In this document: piece by piece, positions 13,168 to 27,433 of the stretch
How positions within the stretch are numbered: the stretch's first letter is position 1
Layout of the letters: each line of letters starts with the position of its first letter
Source of the DNA: Linyphia triangularis
Lineage: Eukaryota > Arthropoda > Arachnida > Araneae > Linyphiidae
Length of the DNA: 64,000 bases
Direction: 5' to 3'
NCBI GenBank assembly: GCA_963978545.1
Contig: OZ021723.1
Coordinates: 101,402,002 to 101,466,001, forward strand
The notes under the pieces: model-generated
Seen by the model: the letters and a program-made list of their open reading frames with translations, nothing else
Databases searched by the model: none
What the model was told of the DNA's origin: nothing
Made by a program: the position numbers and the translations under genes

Positions 13168-16100
13168 TTGTGTCATTAAAATCATCACCCCAGTAAATTT
13201 CCACAATCGAATCGTCATTATAACTACATTTTACTGCTCAATGTCAAGAAATGCAAATTTCACGTATTGAAAATACATGGGGGACGATATTCAATGAATT
13301 ATTTTTCAAAAAGTAAATATCTCAATTTTTTTTTCCTTTGGCGAAATTGAAGCTTTTATATTGGAGAATCTACATTTCCAATTTTTTAACATAAAAAAAA
13401 TGCGAAGGTGGTCAAAGTTTGGTCCAAATCTGTTCAGTTTAAAAGTTTTTCATCTTTAATTTTCCCATGTTTATTGTATGGGAAATTTCAAATTTTTCAA
13501 TTTTCACAATCTTTTTGCACATTGTGTCATAAAAATCATCACCCCAATCAATTTCCACAATCGAATCGTCATTATAACTACATTTTACTGCTCAATGTCA
13601 AGAAATGCAAATTTCACGTATTGAAAGTACATGGGGGACGATATTCAATGAATTATTTTTCAAAAAGTAAAAATCTCAATTTTTTTTCCTTTGGCGAAAT
13701 TGAAGCTTTTATATATTAGAATCTCCATTTCCAAATTTATAGCATAAAAAAAATGTGAAGATGGTCAAAGGTTGGTCCAAATCTGTGCAGTTTAAATATT
13801 TTTCATTTTCAATTTTCCCCATGTTAATTGTATAGGAAATTTCAAACTTTGCAATTTTCGAAATTTTACGATCTTTTTGCACCTTGTGTAATAAAAATCA
13901 TCACCCCAATCAATTTCCACAATCAAATCGTCATTATAACTACATTTTACTGCTCAATGTCAAGAAATGCAAATTTCACGTATTGAAAGTACATGGGGGA
14001 CGATATTCAATGAATTATTTTTCAAAAAGTAAAAATCTCAATTTTTTTTCCTTTGGCGAAATTGAAGCTTTTATATTGGAGAATCTACATTTCCAATTTT
14101 TTAACATAAAAAAAATGCGAAGGTGGTCAAAGTTTGGTCCAAATCTGTTCAGTTTAAAAGTTTTTCATCTTTAATTTTCCCATGTTAATTGTATGGGAAA
14201 TTTCAAATTTTTCAATTTTCACAATCTTTTTGCACATTGTGTCACAAAAATCATCACCCCAATCAATTTCCACAATCGAATCGTCATTATAACTACATTT
14301 TACTGCTCAATGTCAAGAAATGCAAATTTCACGTATTGAAAGTACATGGGGGACGATATTCAATGAATTATTTTTCAAAAAGTAAAAATCTCAATTTTTT
14401 TTCCTTTGGCGAAATTGAAGCTTTTATATATTAGAATCTCCATTTCCAAATTTATAGCATAAAAAAAATGTGAAGATGGTCAAAGGTTGGTCCAAATCTG
14501 TGCAGTTTAAATATTTTTCATTTTCAAATTTCCCATGTTAAATGTATAGGAAATTTCAAACTTTGCAATTTTCGAAATTGTACGATCTTTTTGCACCTTG
14601 TGTCATTAAAATCATCACCCCAGTAAATTTCCACAATCGAATCGTCATTATAACTACATTTTACTGCTCAATGTCAAGAAATGCAAATTTCACGTATTGA
14701 AAATACATGGGGGACGATATTCAATGAATTATTTTTCAAAAAGTAAAAATCTCAATTTTTTTTCCTTTGGCGAAATTGAAGCTTTTATATATTAGAATCT
14801 ACATTTCCAAATTTATAGCATAAAAAAAATGTGAAGATGGTCAAAGGTTGGTCCAAATCTGTGCAGTTTAAATAATTTTCATTTTCCATTTTCCCCATGA
14901 TAATTGTATAGGAAATTTCAATTTTCAAAATTTTACGATCTTTTTGCACCTTGTGTCATAAAAATCATCACCCCAATCAATTTCCACAATCAAATCGTCA
15001 TTATAACTACATTTTACTGCTCAATGTCAAGAAATGCAAATTTCACGTATTGAAAGTACATGGGGGACGATATTCAATGAATTATTTTTCAAAAAGTAAA
15101 AATCTCAATTTTTTTTCCTTTGGCGAAATTGAAGCTTTTATATATTAGAATCTCCATTTCCAAATTTATAGCATAAAAAAAATGTGAAGATGGTCAAAGG
15201 TTGGTCCAAATCTGTGCAGTTTAAATAATTTTCATTTTCCATTTTCCCCATGATAATTGTATAGGAAATTTCAATTTTCAAAATTTTACGATCTTTTTGC
15301 ACCTTGTGTCATAAAAATCATCACCCCAATCAATTTCCACAATCAAATCGTCATTATAACTACATTTTACTGCTCAATGTCAAGAAATGCAAATTTCACG
15401 TATTGAAAGTACATGGGGGACGATATTCAATGAATTATTTTTCAAAAAGTAAAAATCTCAATTTTTTTTCCTTTGTCGAAATTGAAGCTTTTATATATTA
15501 GAATCTCCATTTCCAAATTTATAGCATAAAAAAAATGTGAAGATGGTCAAAGGTTGGTCCAAATCTGTGCAGTTTAAATATTTTTCATTTTCAAATTTCC
15601 CATGTTAAATGTATAGGAAATTTCAAACTTTGCAATTTTCGAAATTTTACGATCTTTTTGCACCTTGTGTCATAAAAATCATCACCCCAGTAAATTTCCA
15701 CAATCGAATCGTCATTATAACTACATTTTACTGCTCAATGTCAAGAAATGCAAATTTCACGTATTGAAAGTACATGGGGGACGATATTCAATGAATTATT
15801 TTTCAAAAAGTAAAAATCTCAATTTTTTTTCCTTTGGCGAAATTGAAGCTTTTATATATTAGAATCTCCATTTCCAAATTTATAGCATAAAAAAAATGTG
15901 AAGATGGTCAAAGGTTGGTCCAAATCTGTGCAGTTTAAATATTTTTCATTTTCAATTTTCCCCATGTTAATTGTATAGGAAATTTCAAACTTTGCAATTT
16001 TCGAAATTTTACGATCTTTTTGCACCTTGTGTAATAAAAATCATCACCCCAATCAATTTCCACAATCAAATCGTCATTATAACTACATTTTACTGCTCAA

Positions 16101-16379
16101 TGTCAAGAAATGCAAATTTCACGTATTGAAAGTACATGGGGGACGATATTCAATGAATTATTTTTCAAAAAGTAAAAATCTCAATTTTTTTTCCTTTGGC
16201 GAAATTGAAGCTTTTATATTGGAGAATCTACATTTCCAATTTTTTAACATAAAAAAAATGCGAAGGTGGTCAAAGTTTGGTCCAAATCTGTTCAGTTTAA
16301 AAGTTTTTCATCTTTAATTTTCCCATGTTAATTGTATGGGAAATTTCAAATTTTTCAATTTTCACAATCTTTTTGCACA
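12091..16379 (+). repeat. Satellite super-block duplicated at +11,054 bp (to 23145-27433)
   Basis: Twelve successive anchors recur exactly 11,054 bp later, with the same unit types. The later copy has acquired a few private changes, such as TATAGTGGAG near 24413 in place of TATATTGGAG, and CTAAATTTT near 25091. Confidence 0.92.
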
Positions 16380-19300
16380 TTGTGTCACAAAAATCATCAC
16401 CCCAATCAATTTCCACAATCGAATCGTCATTATAACTACATTTTACTGCTCAATGTCAAGAAATGCAAATTTCACGTATTGAAAGTACATGGGGGACGAT
16501 ATTCAATGAATTATTTTTCAAAAAGTAAAAATCTCAATTTTTTTTCCTTTGGCGAAATTGAAGCTTTTATATATTAGAATCTCCATTTCCAAATTTATAG
16601 CATAAAAAAAATGTGAAGATGGTCAAAGGTTGGTCCAAATCTGTGCAGTTTAAATATTTTTCATTTTCAATTTTCCCCATGTTAATTGTATAGGAAATTT
16701 CAAACTTTGCAATTTTTCGAAATTTTACGATCTTTTTGCACCTTGTGTCATAAAAATCATCACCCCAATCAATTTCCACAATCAAATCGTCATTATAACT
16801 ACATTTTACTGCTCAATGTCAAGAAATGCAAATTTCACGTATTGAAAGTACATGGGGGACGATATTCAATGAATTATTTTTCAAAAAGTAAAAATCTCAA
16901 TTTTTTTTCCTTTGGCGAAATTGAAGCTTTTATATATTAGAATCTCCATTTCCAAATTTATAGCATAAAAAAAATGTGAAGATGGTCAAAGGTTGGTCCA
17001 AATCTGTGCAGTTTAAAAGTTTTTCATCATTAATTTTCCCATGTTAATTGTATGGGAAATTTCAAATTTTTCAATTTTCACAATCTTTTTACACCTTGTG
17101 TCATAAAAATCATCACCCCAATCAATTTCCACAATCGAATCGTCATTATAACTACATTTTACTGCTCAATGTCAAGAAATGGAAATTTCACGTATTGAAA
17201 ATACATGGGGGACGATATTCAATGAATTATTTTTCAAAAAGTAAAAATCTCAATTTTTTTTCCTTTGGCGAAATTGAAGCTTTTATATATTAGAATCTCC
17301 ATTTCCAAATTTATAGCATAAAAAAATGTGAAGATGGTCAAAGGTTGGTCCAAATCTGTGCAGTTTAAATAATTTTCATTTTCCATTTTCCCCATGATAA
17401 TTGTATAGGAAATTTCAATTTTCAAAATTTTACGATCTTTTTGCACCTTGTGTCATAAAAATCATCACCCCAATCAATTTCCACAATCAAATCGTCATTA
17501 TAACTACATTTTACTGCTCAATGTCAAGAAATGCAAATTTCACGTATTGAAAGTACATGGGGGACGATATTCAATGAATTATTTTTCAAAAAGTAAAAAT
17601 CTCAATTTTTTTTCCTTTGGCGAAATTGAAGCTTTTATATTGGAGAATCTACATTTCCAATTTTTTAACATAAAAAAAATGCGAAGGTGGTCAAAGTTTG
17701 GTCCAAATCTGTTCAGTTTAAAAGTTTTTCATCTTTAATTTTCCCATGTTAATTGTATGGGAAATTTCAAATTTTTCAATTTTCACAATCATTTTGCACA
17801 TTGTGTCATAAAAATCATCACCCCAATCAATTTCCACAATCGAATCGGCATTATAACTACATTTTACTGCTCAATGTCAAGAAATGCAAATTTCACGTAT
17901 TGAAAGTACATGGGGGACGATATTCAATGAATTATTTTTCAAAAAGTAAAAATCTCAATTTTTTTTCCTTTGGCGAAATTGAAGCTTTTATATATTAGAA
18001 TCTCCATTTCCAAATTTATAGCATAAAAAAAATGTGAAGATGGTCAAAGGTTGGTCCAAATCTGTGCAGTTTAAATAATTTTCATTTTCCATTTTCCCCA
18101 TGATAATTGTATAGGAAATTTCAATTTTCAAAATTTTACGATCTTTTTGCACCTTGTGTCATAAAAATCATCACCCCAATCAATTTCCACAATCAAATCG
18201 TCATTATAACTACATTTTACTGCTCAATGTCAAGAAATGCAAATTTCACGTATTGAAAGTACATGGGGGACGATATTCAATGAATTATTTTTCAAAAAGT
18301 AAAAATCTCAATTTTTTTTCCTTTGTCGAAATTGAAGCTTTTATATATTAGAATCTCCATTTCCAAATTTATAGCATAAAAAAAATGTGAAGATGGTCAA
18401 AGGTTGGTCCAAATCTGTGCAGTTTAAATATTTTTCATTTTCAAATTTCCCATGTTAAATGTATAGGAAATTTCAAACTTTGCAATTTTCGAAATTTTAC
18501 GATCTTTTTGCACCTTGTGTCATAAAAATCATCACCCCAGTAAATTTCCACAATCGAATCGTCATTATAACTACATTTTACTGCTCAATGTCAAGAAATG
18601 CAAATTTCACGTATTGAAAGTACATGGGGGACGATATTCAATGAATTATTTTTCAAAAAGTAAAAATCTCAATTTTTTTTTTCCTTTTGCGAAATTGAAG
18701 CTTTTATATTGGAGAATCTACATTTCCAATTTTTTTAACATAAAAAAAATGCGAAGGTGGTCAAAGTTTGGTCCAAATCTGTTCAGTTTAAAAGTTTTTC
18801 ATCTTTAATTTTCCCATGTTAATTTTATGGGAAATTTCAAATTTTTCAATTTTCACAATCTTTTTGCACATTGTGTCACAAAAATCATCACCCCAATCAA
18901 TTTCCACAATCAAATCGTCATTATAACTACATTTTACTGCTCAATGTCAAGAAATGCAAATTTCACGTATTGAAAGTACATGGGGGACGATATTCAATGA
19001 ATTATTTTTCAAAAAGTAAAAATCTCAATTTTTTTTCCTTTGGCGAAATTGAAGCTTTTATATATTAGAATCTCCATTTCCAAATTTATAGCATAAAAAA
19101 AATGTGAAGATGGTCAAAGGTTGGTCCAAATCTGTGCAGTTTAAATATTTTTCATTTTCAAATTTCCCATGTTAAATGTATAGGAAATTTCAAACTTTGC
19201 AATTTTCGAAATTGTACGATCTTTTTGCACCTTGTGTCATTAAAATCATCACCCCAGTAAATTTCCACAATCGAATCGTCATTATAACTACATTTTACTG

Positions 19301-22300
19301 CTCAATGTCAAGAAATGCAAATTTCACGTATTGAAAATACATGGGGGACGATATTCAATGAATTATTTTTCAAAAAGTAAAAATCTCAATTTTTTTTCCT
19401 TTGGCGAAATTGAAGCTTTTATATATTAGAATCTACATTTCCAAATTTATAGCATAAAAAAAATGTGAAGATGGTCAAAGGTTGGTCCAAATCTGTGCAG
19501 TTTAAATAATTTTCATTTTCCATTTTCCCCATGATAATTGTATAGGAAATTTCAATTTTCAAAATTTTACGATCTTTTTGCACCTTGTGTCATAAAAATC
19601 ATCACCCCAATCAATTTCCACAATCAAATCGTCATTATAACTACATTTTACTGCTCAATGTCAAGAAATGCAAATTTCACGTATTGAAAGTACATGGGGG
19701 ACGATATTCAATGAATTATTTTTCAAAAAGTAAAAATCTCAATTTTTTTTCCTTTGGCGAAATTGAAGCTTTTATATATTAGAATCTCCATTTCCAAATT
19801 TATAGCATAAAAAAATGTGAAGATGGTCAAAGGTTGGTCCAAATCTGTGCAGTTTAAATAATTTTCATTTTCCCCATGATAATTGTATAGGAAATTTCAA
19901 TTTTCAAAATTTTACGATCTTTTTGCACCTTGTGTCATAAAAATCATCACCCCAATCAATTTCCACAATCAAATCGTCATTATAACTACATTTTACTGTT
20001 TAATGTCAAGAAATGCAAATTTCACGTATTGAAAGTACATGGGGGACGATATTCAATGAATTATTTTTCAAAAAGTAAAAATCTCAATTTTTTTTCCTTT
20101 GTCGAAATTGAAGCTTTTATATATTAGAATCTCCATTTCCAAATTTATAGCATAAAAAAAATGTGAAGATGGTCAAAGGTTAGTCCAAATCTGTGCAGTT
20201 TAAATATTTTTCATTTTCAAATTTCCCATGTTAAATGTATAGGAAATTTCAAACTTTGCACTTTTCGAAAATTTACGATCTTTTTGCACCTTGTGTCATA
20301 AAAATCATCACCCCAATCAATTTCCACAATCGAATCGTCATTATAACTACATTTTACTGCTCAATGTCAAGAAATGCAAATTTCACGTATTGAAAGTACA
20401 TGGGGGACGATATTCAATGAATTATTTTTCAAAAAGTAAAAATCTCAATTTTTTTTCCTTTGGCGAAATTGAAGCTTTTATATTGGAGAATCTACATTTC
20501 CAATTTTTTAACATAAAAAAAATGCGAAGGTGGTCAAAGTTTGGTCCAAATCTGTTCAGTTTAAAAGTTTTTCATCTTTAATTTTCCCATGTTAATTGTA
20601 TGGGAAATTTCAAATTTTTCAATTTTCACAATCATTTTGCACATTGTGTCATAAAAATCATCACCCCAATCAATTTCCACAATCGAATCGTCATTATAAC
20701 TACATTTTACTGCTCAATGTCAAGAAATGCAAATTTCACGTATTGAAAGTACATGGGGGACGATATTCAATGAATTATTTTTCAAAAAGTAAAAATCTCA
20801 ATTTTTTTTCCTTTGGCGAAATTGAAGCTTTTATATATTAGAATCTCCATTTCCAAATTTATAGCATAAAAAAAATGTGAAGATGGTCAAAGGTTGGTCC
20901 AAATCTGTGCAGTTTAAATAATTTTCATTTTCCATTTTCCCCATGATAATTGTATAGGAAATTTCAATTTTCAAAATTTTACGATCTTTTTGCACCTTGT
21001 GTCATAAAAATCATCACCCCAATCAATTTCCACAATCAAATCGTCATTATAACTACATTTTACTGCTCAATGTCAAGAAATGCAAATTTCACGTATTGAA
21101 AGTACATGGGGGACGATATTCAATGAATTATTTTTCAAAAAGTAAAAATCTCAATTTTTTTTCCTTTGTCGAAATTGAAGCTTTTATATATTAGAATCTC
21201 CATTTCCAAATTTATAGCATAAAAAAAATGTGAAGATGGTCAAAGGTTGGTCCAAATCTGTGCAGTTTAAATATTTTTCATTTTCAAATTTCCCATGTTA
21301 AATGTATAGGAAATTTCAAACTTTGCAATTTTCGAAATTTTACGATCTTTTTGCACCTTGTGTCATAAAAATCATCACCCCAGTAAATTTCCACAATCGA
21401 ATCGTCATTATAACTACATTTTACTGCTCAATGTCAAGAAATGCAAATTTCACGTATTGAAAGTACATGGGGGACGATATTCAATGAATTATTTTTCAAA
21501 AAGTAAAAATCTCAATTTTTTTTTCCTTTTGCGAAATTGAAGCTTTTATATTGGAGAATCTACATTTCCAATTTTTTTAACATAAAAAAAATGCGAAGGT
21601 GGTCAAAGTTTGGTCCAAATCTGTTCAGTTTAAAAGTTTTTCATCTTTAATTTTCCCATGTTAATTTTATGGGAAATTTCAAATTTTTCAATTTTCACAA
21701 TCTTTTTGCACATTGTGTCACAAAAATCATCACCCCAATCAATTTCCACAATCAAATCGTCATTATAACTACATTTTACTGCTCAATGTCAAGAAATGCA
21801 AATTTCACGTATTGAAAGTACATGGGGGACGATATTCAATGAATTATTTTTCAAAAAGTAAAAATCTCAATTTTTTTTCCTTTGGCGAAATTGAAGCTTT
21901 TATATATTAGAATCTCCATTTCCAAATTTATAGCATAAAAAAAATGTGAAGATGGTCAAAGGTTGGTCCAAATCTGTGCAGTTTAAATATTTTTCATTTT
22001 CAATTTTCCCCATGTTAATTGTATAGGAAATTTCAAACTTTGCAATTTTTCGAAATTTTACGATCTTTTTGCACCTTGTGTCATAAAAATCATCACCCCA
22101 ATCAATTTCCACAATCAAATCGTCATTATAACTACATTTTACTGCTCAATGTCAAGAAATGCAAATTTCACGTATTGAAAGTACATGGGGGACGATATTC
22201 AATGAATTATTTTTCAAAAAGTAAAAATCTCAATTTTTTTTCCTTTGGCGAAATTGAAGCTTTTATATTGGAGAATCTACATTTCCAATTTTTTAACATA

Positions 22301-25300
22301 AAAAAAATGCGAAGGTGGTCAAAGTTTGGTCCAAATCTGTTCAGTTTAAAAGTTTTTCATCTTTAATTTTCCCATGTTAATTGTATGGTAAATTTCAAAT
22401 TTTTCAATTTTCTTAATCTTTTTGCACATTGTGTCACAAAAATCATCACCCCAATCAATTTCCACAATCGAATCGTCATTATAACTACATTTTACTGCTC
22501 AATGTCAAGAAATGCAAATTTCACGTATTGAAAGTACATGGGGGACGATATTCAATGAATTATTTTTCAAAAAGTAAAAATCTCAATTTTTTTTCCTTTG
22601 GCGAAATTGAAGCTTTTATATATTAGAATCTCCATTTCCAAATTTATAGCATAAAAAAAATGTGAAGATGGTCAAAGGTTGGTCCAAATCTGTGCAGTTT
22701 AAATATTTTTCATTTTCAAATTTCCCATGTTAAATGTATAGGAAATTTCAAACTTTGCAATTTTCGAAATTGTACGATCTTTTTGCACCTTGTGTCATTA
22801 AAATCATCACCCCAGTAAATTTCCACAATCGAATCGTCATTATAACTACATTTTACTGCTCAATGTCAAGAAATGCAAATTTCACGTATTGAAAATACAT
22901 GGGGGACGATATTCAATGAATTATTTTTCAAAAAGTAAATATCTCAATTTTTTTTTCCTTTGGCGAAATTGAAGCTTTTATAGTGGAGAATCTACATTTC
23001 CAATTTTTTTAACATAAAAAAAATGCGAAGGTGGTCAAAGTTTGGTCCAAATCTGTTCAGTTTAAAAGTTTTTCATCTTTAATTTTCCCATGTTAATTTT
23101 ATGGGAAATTTCAAATTTTTCAATTTTCACAATCTTTTTGCACATTGTGTCACAAAAATCATCACCCCAATCAATTTCCACAATCAAATCGTCATTATAA
23201 CTACATTTTACTGCTCAATGTCAAGAAATGCAAATTTCACGTATTGAAAGTACATGGGGGACGATATTCAATGAATTATTTTTCAAAAAGTAAAAATCTC
23301 AATTTTTTTTCCTTTGGCGAAATTGAAGCTTTTATATATTAGAATCTCCATTTCCAAATTTATAGCATAAAAAAAATGTGAAGATGGTCAAAGGTTGGTC
23401 CAAATCTGTGCAGTTTAAATATTTTTCATTTTCAATTTTCCCCATGTTAATTGTATAGGAAATTTCAAACTTTGCAATTTTTCGAAATTTTACGATCTTT
23501 TTGCACCTTGTGTCATAAAAATCATCACCCCAATCAATTTCCACAATCAAATCGTCATTATAACTACATTTTACTGCTCAATGTCAAGAAATGCAAATTT
23601 CACGTATTGAAAGTACATGGGGGACGATATTCAATGAATTATTTTTCAAAAAGTAAAAATCTCAATTTTTTTTCCTTTGGCGAAATTGAAGCTTTTATAT
23701 TGGAGAATCTACATTTCCAATTTTTTAACATAAAAAAAATGCGAAGGTGGTCAAAGTTTGGTCCAAATCTGTTCAGTTTAAAAGTTTTTCATCTTTAATT
23801 TTCCCATGTTAATTGTATGGTAAATTTCAAATTTTTCAATTTTCTTAATCTTTTTGCACATTGTGTCACAAAAATCATCACCCCAATCAATTTCCACAAT
23901 CGAATCGTCATTATAACTACATTTTACTGCTCAATGTCAAGAAATGCAAATTTCACGTATTGAAAGTACATGGGGGACGATATTCAATGAATTATTTTTC
24001 AAAAAGTAAAAATCTCAATTTTTTTTCCTTTGGCGAAATTGAAGCTTTTATATATTAGAATCTCCATTTCCAAATTTATAGCATAAAAAAAATGTGAAGA
24101 TGGTCAAAGGTTGGTCCAAATCTGTGCAGTTTAAATATTTTTCATTTTCAAATTTCCCATGTTAAATGTATAGGAAATTTCAAACTTTGCAATTTTCGAA
24201 ATTGTACGATCTTTTTGCACCTTGTGTCATTAAAATCATCACCCCAGTAAATTTCCACAATCGAATCGTCATTATAACTACATTTTACTGCTCAATGTCA
24301 AGAAATGCAAATTTCACGTATTGAAAATACATGGGGGACGATATTCAATGAATTATTTTTCAAAAAGTAAATATCTCAATTTTTTTTTCCTTTGGCGAAA
24401 TTGAAGCTTTTATAGTGGAGAATCTACATTTCCAATTTTTTAACATAAAAAAAATGCGAAGGTGGTCAAAGTTTGGTCCAAATCTGTTCAGTTTAAAAGT
24501 TTTTCATCTTTAATTTTCCCATGTTTATTGTATGGGAAATTTCAAATTTTTCAATTTTCACAATCTTTTTGCACATTGTGTCATAAAAATCATCACCCCA
24601 ATCAATTTCCACAATCGAATCGTCATTATAACTACATTTTACTGCTCAATGTCAAGAAATGCAAATTTCACGTATTGAAAGTACATGGGGGACGATATTC
24701 AATGAATTATTTTTCAAAAAGTAAAAATCTCAATTTTTTTTCCTTTGGCGAAATTGAAGCTTTTATATATTAGAATCTCCATTTCCAAATTTATAGCATA
24801 AAAAAAATGTGAAGATGGTCAAAGGTTGGTCCAAATCTGTGCAGTTTAAATATTTTTCATTTTCAATTTTCCCCATGTTAATTGTATAGGAAATTTCAAA
24901 CTTTGCAATTTTCGAAATTTTACGATCTTTTTGCACCTTGTGTAATAAAAATCATCACCCCAATCAATTTCCACAATCAAATCGTCATTATAACTACATT
25001 TTACTGCTCAATGTCAAGAAATGCAAATTTCACGTATTGAAAGTACATGGGGGACGATATTCAATGAATTATTTTTCAAAAAGTAAAAATCTAAATTTTT
25101 TTTCCTTTGGCGAAATTGAAGCTTTTATATTGGAGAATCTACATTTCCAATTTTTTAACATAAAAAAAATGCGAAGGTGGTCAAAGTTTGGTCCAAATCT
25201 GTTCAGTTTAAAAGTTTTTCATCTTTAATTTTCCCATGTTAATTGTATGGGAAATTTCAAATTTTTCAATTTTCACAATCTTTTTGCACATTGTGTCACA

Positions 25301-27433
25301 AAAATCATCACCCCAATCAATTTCCACAATCGAATCGTCATTATAACTACATTTTACTGCTCAATGTCAAGAAATGCAAATTTCACGTATTGAAAGTACA
25401 TGGGGGACGATATTCAATGAATTATTTTTCAAAAAGTAAAAATCTCAATTTTTTTTCCTTTGGCGAAATTGAAGCTTTTATATATTAGAATCTCCATTTC
25501 CAAATTTATAGCATAAAAAAAATGTGAAGATGGTCAAAGGTTGGTCCAAATCTGTGCAGTTTAAATATTTTTCATTTTCAAATTTCCCATGTTAAATGTA
25601 TAGGAAATTTCAAACTTTGCAATTTTCGAAATTGTACGATCTTTTTGCACCTTGTGTCATTAAAATCATCACCCCAGTAAATTTCCACAATCGAATCGTC
25701 ATTATAACTACATTTTACTGCTCAATGTCAAGAAATGCAAATTTCACGTATTGAAAATACATGGGGGACGATATTCAATGAATTATTTTTCAAAAAGTAA
25801 AAATCTCAATTTTTTTTCCTTTGGCGAAATTGAAGCTTTTATATATTAGAATCTACATTTCCAAATTTATAGCATAAAAAAAATGTGAAGATGGTCAAAG
25901 GTTGGTCCAAATCTGTGCAGTTTAAATAATTTTCATTTTCCATTTTCCCCATGATAATTGTATAGGAAATTTCAATTTTCAAAATTTTACGATCTTTTTG
26001 CACCTTGTGTCATAAAAATCATCACCCCAATCAATTTCCACAATCAAATCGTCATTATAACTACATTTTACTGCTCAATGTCAAGAAATGCAAATTTCAC
26101 GTATTGAAAGTACATGGGGGACGATATTCAATGAATTATTTTTCAAAAAGTAAAAATCTCAATTTTTTTTCCTTTGGCGAAATTGAAGCTTTTATATATT
26201 AGAATCTCCATTTCCAAATTTATAGCATAAAAAAAATGTGAAGATGGTCAAAGGTTGGTCCAAATCTGTGCAGTTTAAATAATTTTCATTTTCCATTTTC
26301 CCCATGATAATTGTATAGGAAATTTCAATTTTCAAAATTTTACGATCTTTTTGCACCTTGTGTCATAAAAATCATCACCCCAATCAATTTCCACAATCAA
26401 ATCGTCATTATAACTACATTTTACTGCTCAATGTCAAGAAATGCAAATTTCACGTATTGAAAGTACATGGGGGACGATATTCAATGAATTATTTTTCAAA
26501 AAGTAAAAATCTCAATTTTTTTTCCTTTGTCGAAATTGAAGCTTTTATATATTAGAATCTCCATTTCCAAATTTATAGCATAAAAAAAATGTGAAGATGG
26601 TCAAAGGTTGGTCCAAATCTGTGCAGTTTAAATATTTTTCATTTTCAAATTTCCCATGTTAAATGTATAGGAAATTTCAAACTTTGCAATTTTCGAAATT
26701 TTACGATCTTTTTGCACCTTGTGTCATAAAAATCATCACCCCAGTAAATTTCCACAATCGAATCGTCATTATAACTACATTTTACTGCTCAATGTCAAGA
26801 AATGCAAATTTCACGTATTGAAAGTACATGGGGGACGATATTCAATGAATTATTTTTCAAAAAGTAAAAATCTCAATTTTTTTTCCTTTGGCGAAATTGA
26901 AGCTTTTATATATTAGAATCTCCATTTCCAAATTTATAGCATAAAAAAAATGTGAAGATGGTCAAAGGTTGGTCCAAATCTGTGCAGTTTAAATATTTTT
27001 CATTTTCAATTTTCCCCATGTTAATTGTATAGGAAATTTCAAACTTTGCAATTTTCGAAATTTTACGATCTTTTTGCACCTTGTGTAATAAAAATCATCA
27101 CCCCAATCAATTTCCACAATCAAATCGTCATTATAACTACATTTTACTGCTCAATGTCAAGAAATGCAAATTTCACGTATAGAAAGTACATGGGGGACGA
27201 TATTCAATGAATTATTTTTCAAAAAGTAAAAATCTCAATTTTTTTTCCTTTGGCGAAATTGAAGCTTTTATATTGGAGAATCTACATTTCCAATTTTTTA
27301 ACATAAAAAAAATGCGAAGGTGGTCAAAGTTTGGTCCAAATCTGTTCAGTTTAAAAGTTTTTCATCTTTAATTTTCCCATGTTAATTGTATGGGAAATTT
27401 CAAATTTTTCAATTTTCACAATCTTTTTGCACA

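Noticed and set aside
6942..23550. Recurrent 72-codon minus-strand frame in some satellite units
   Set aside because: It appears only where one extra T lengthens a homopolymer in A1 units, so it is a side effect of that indel.
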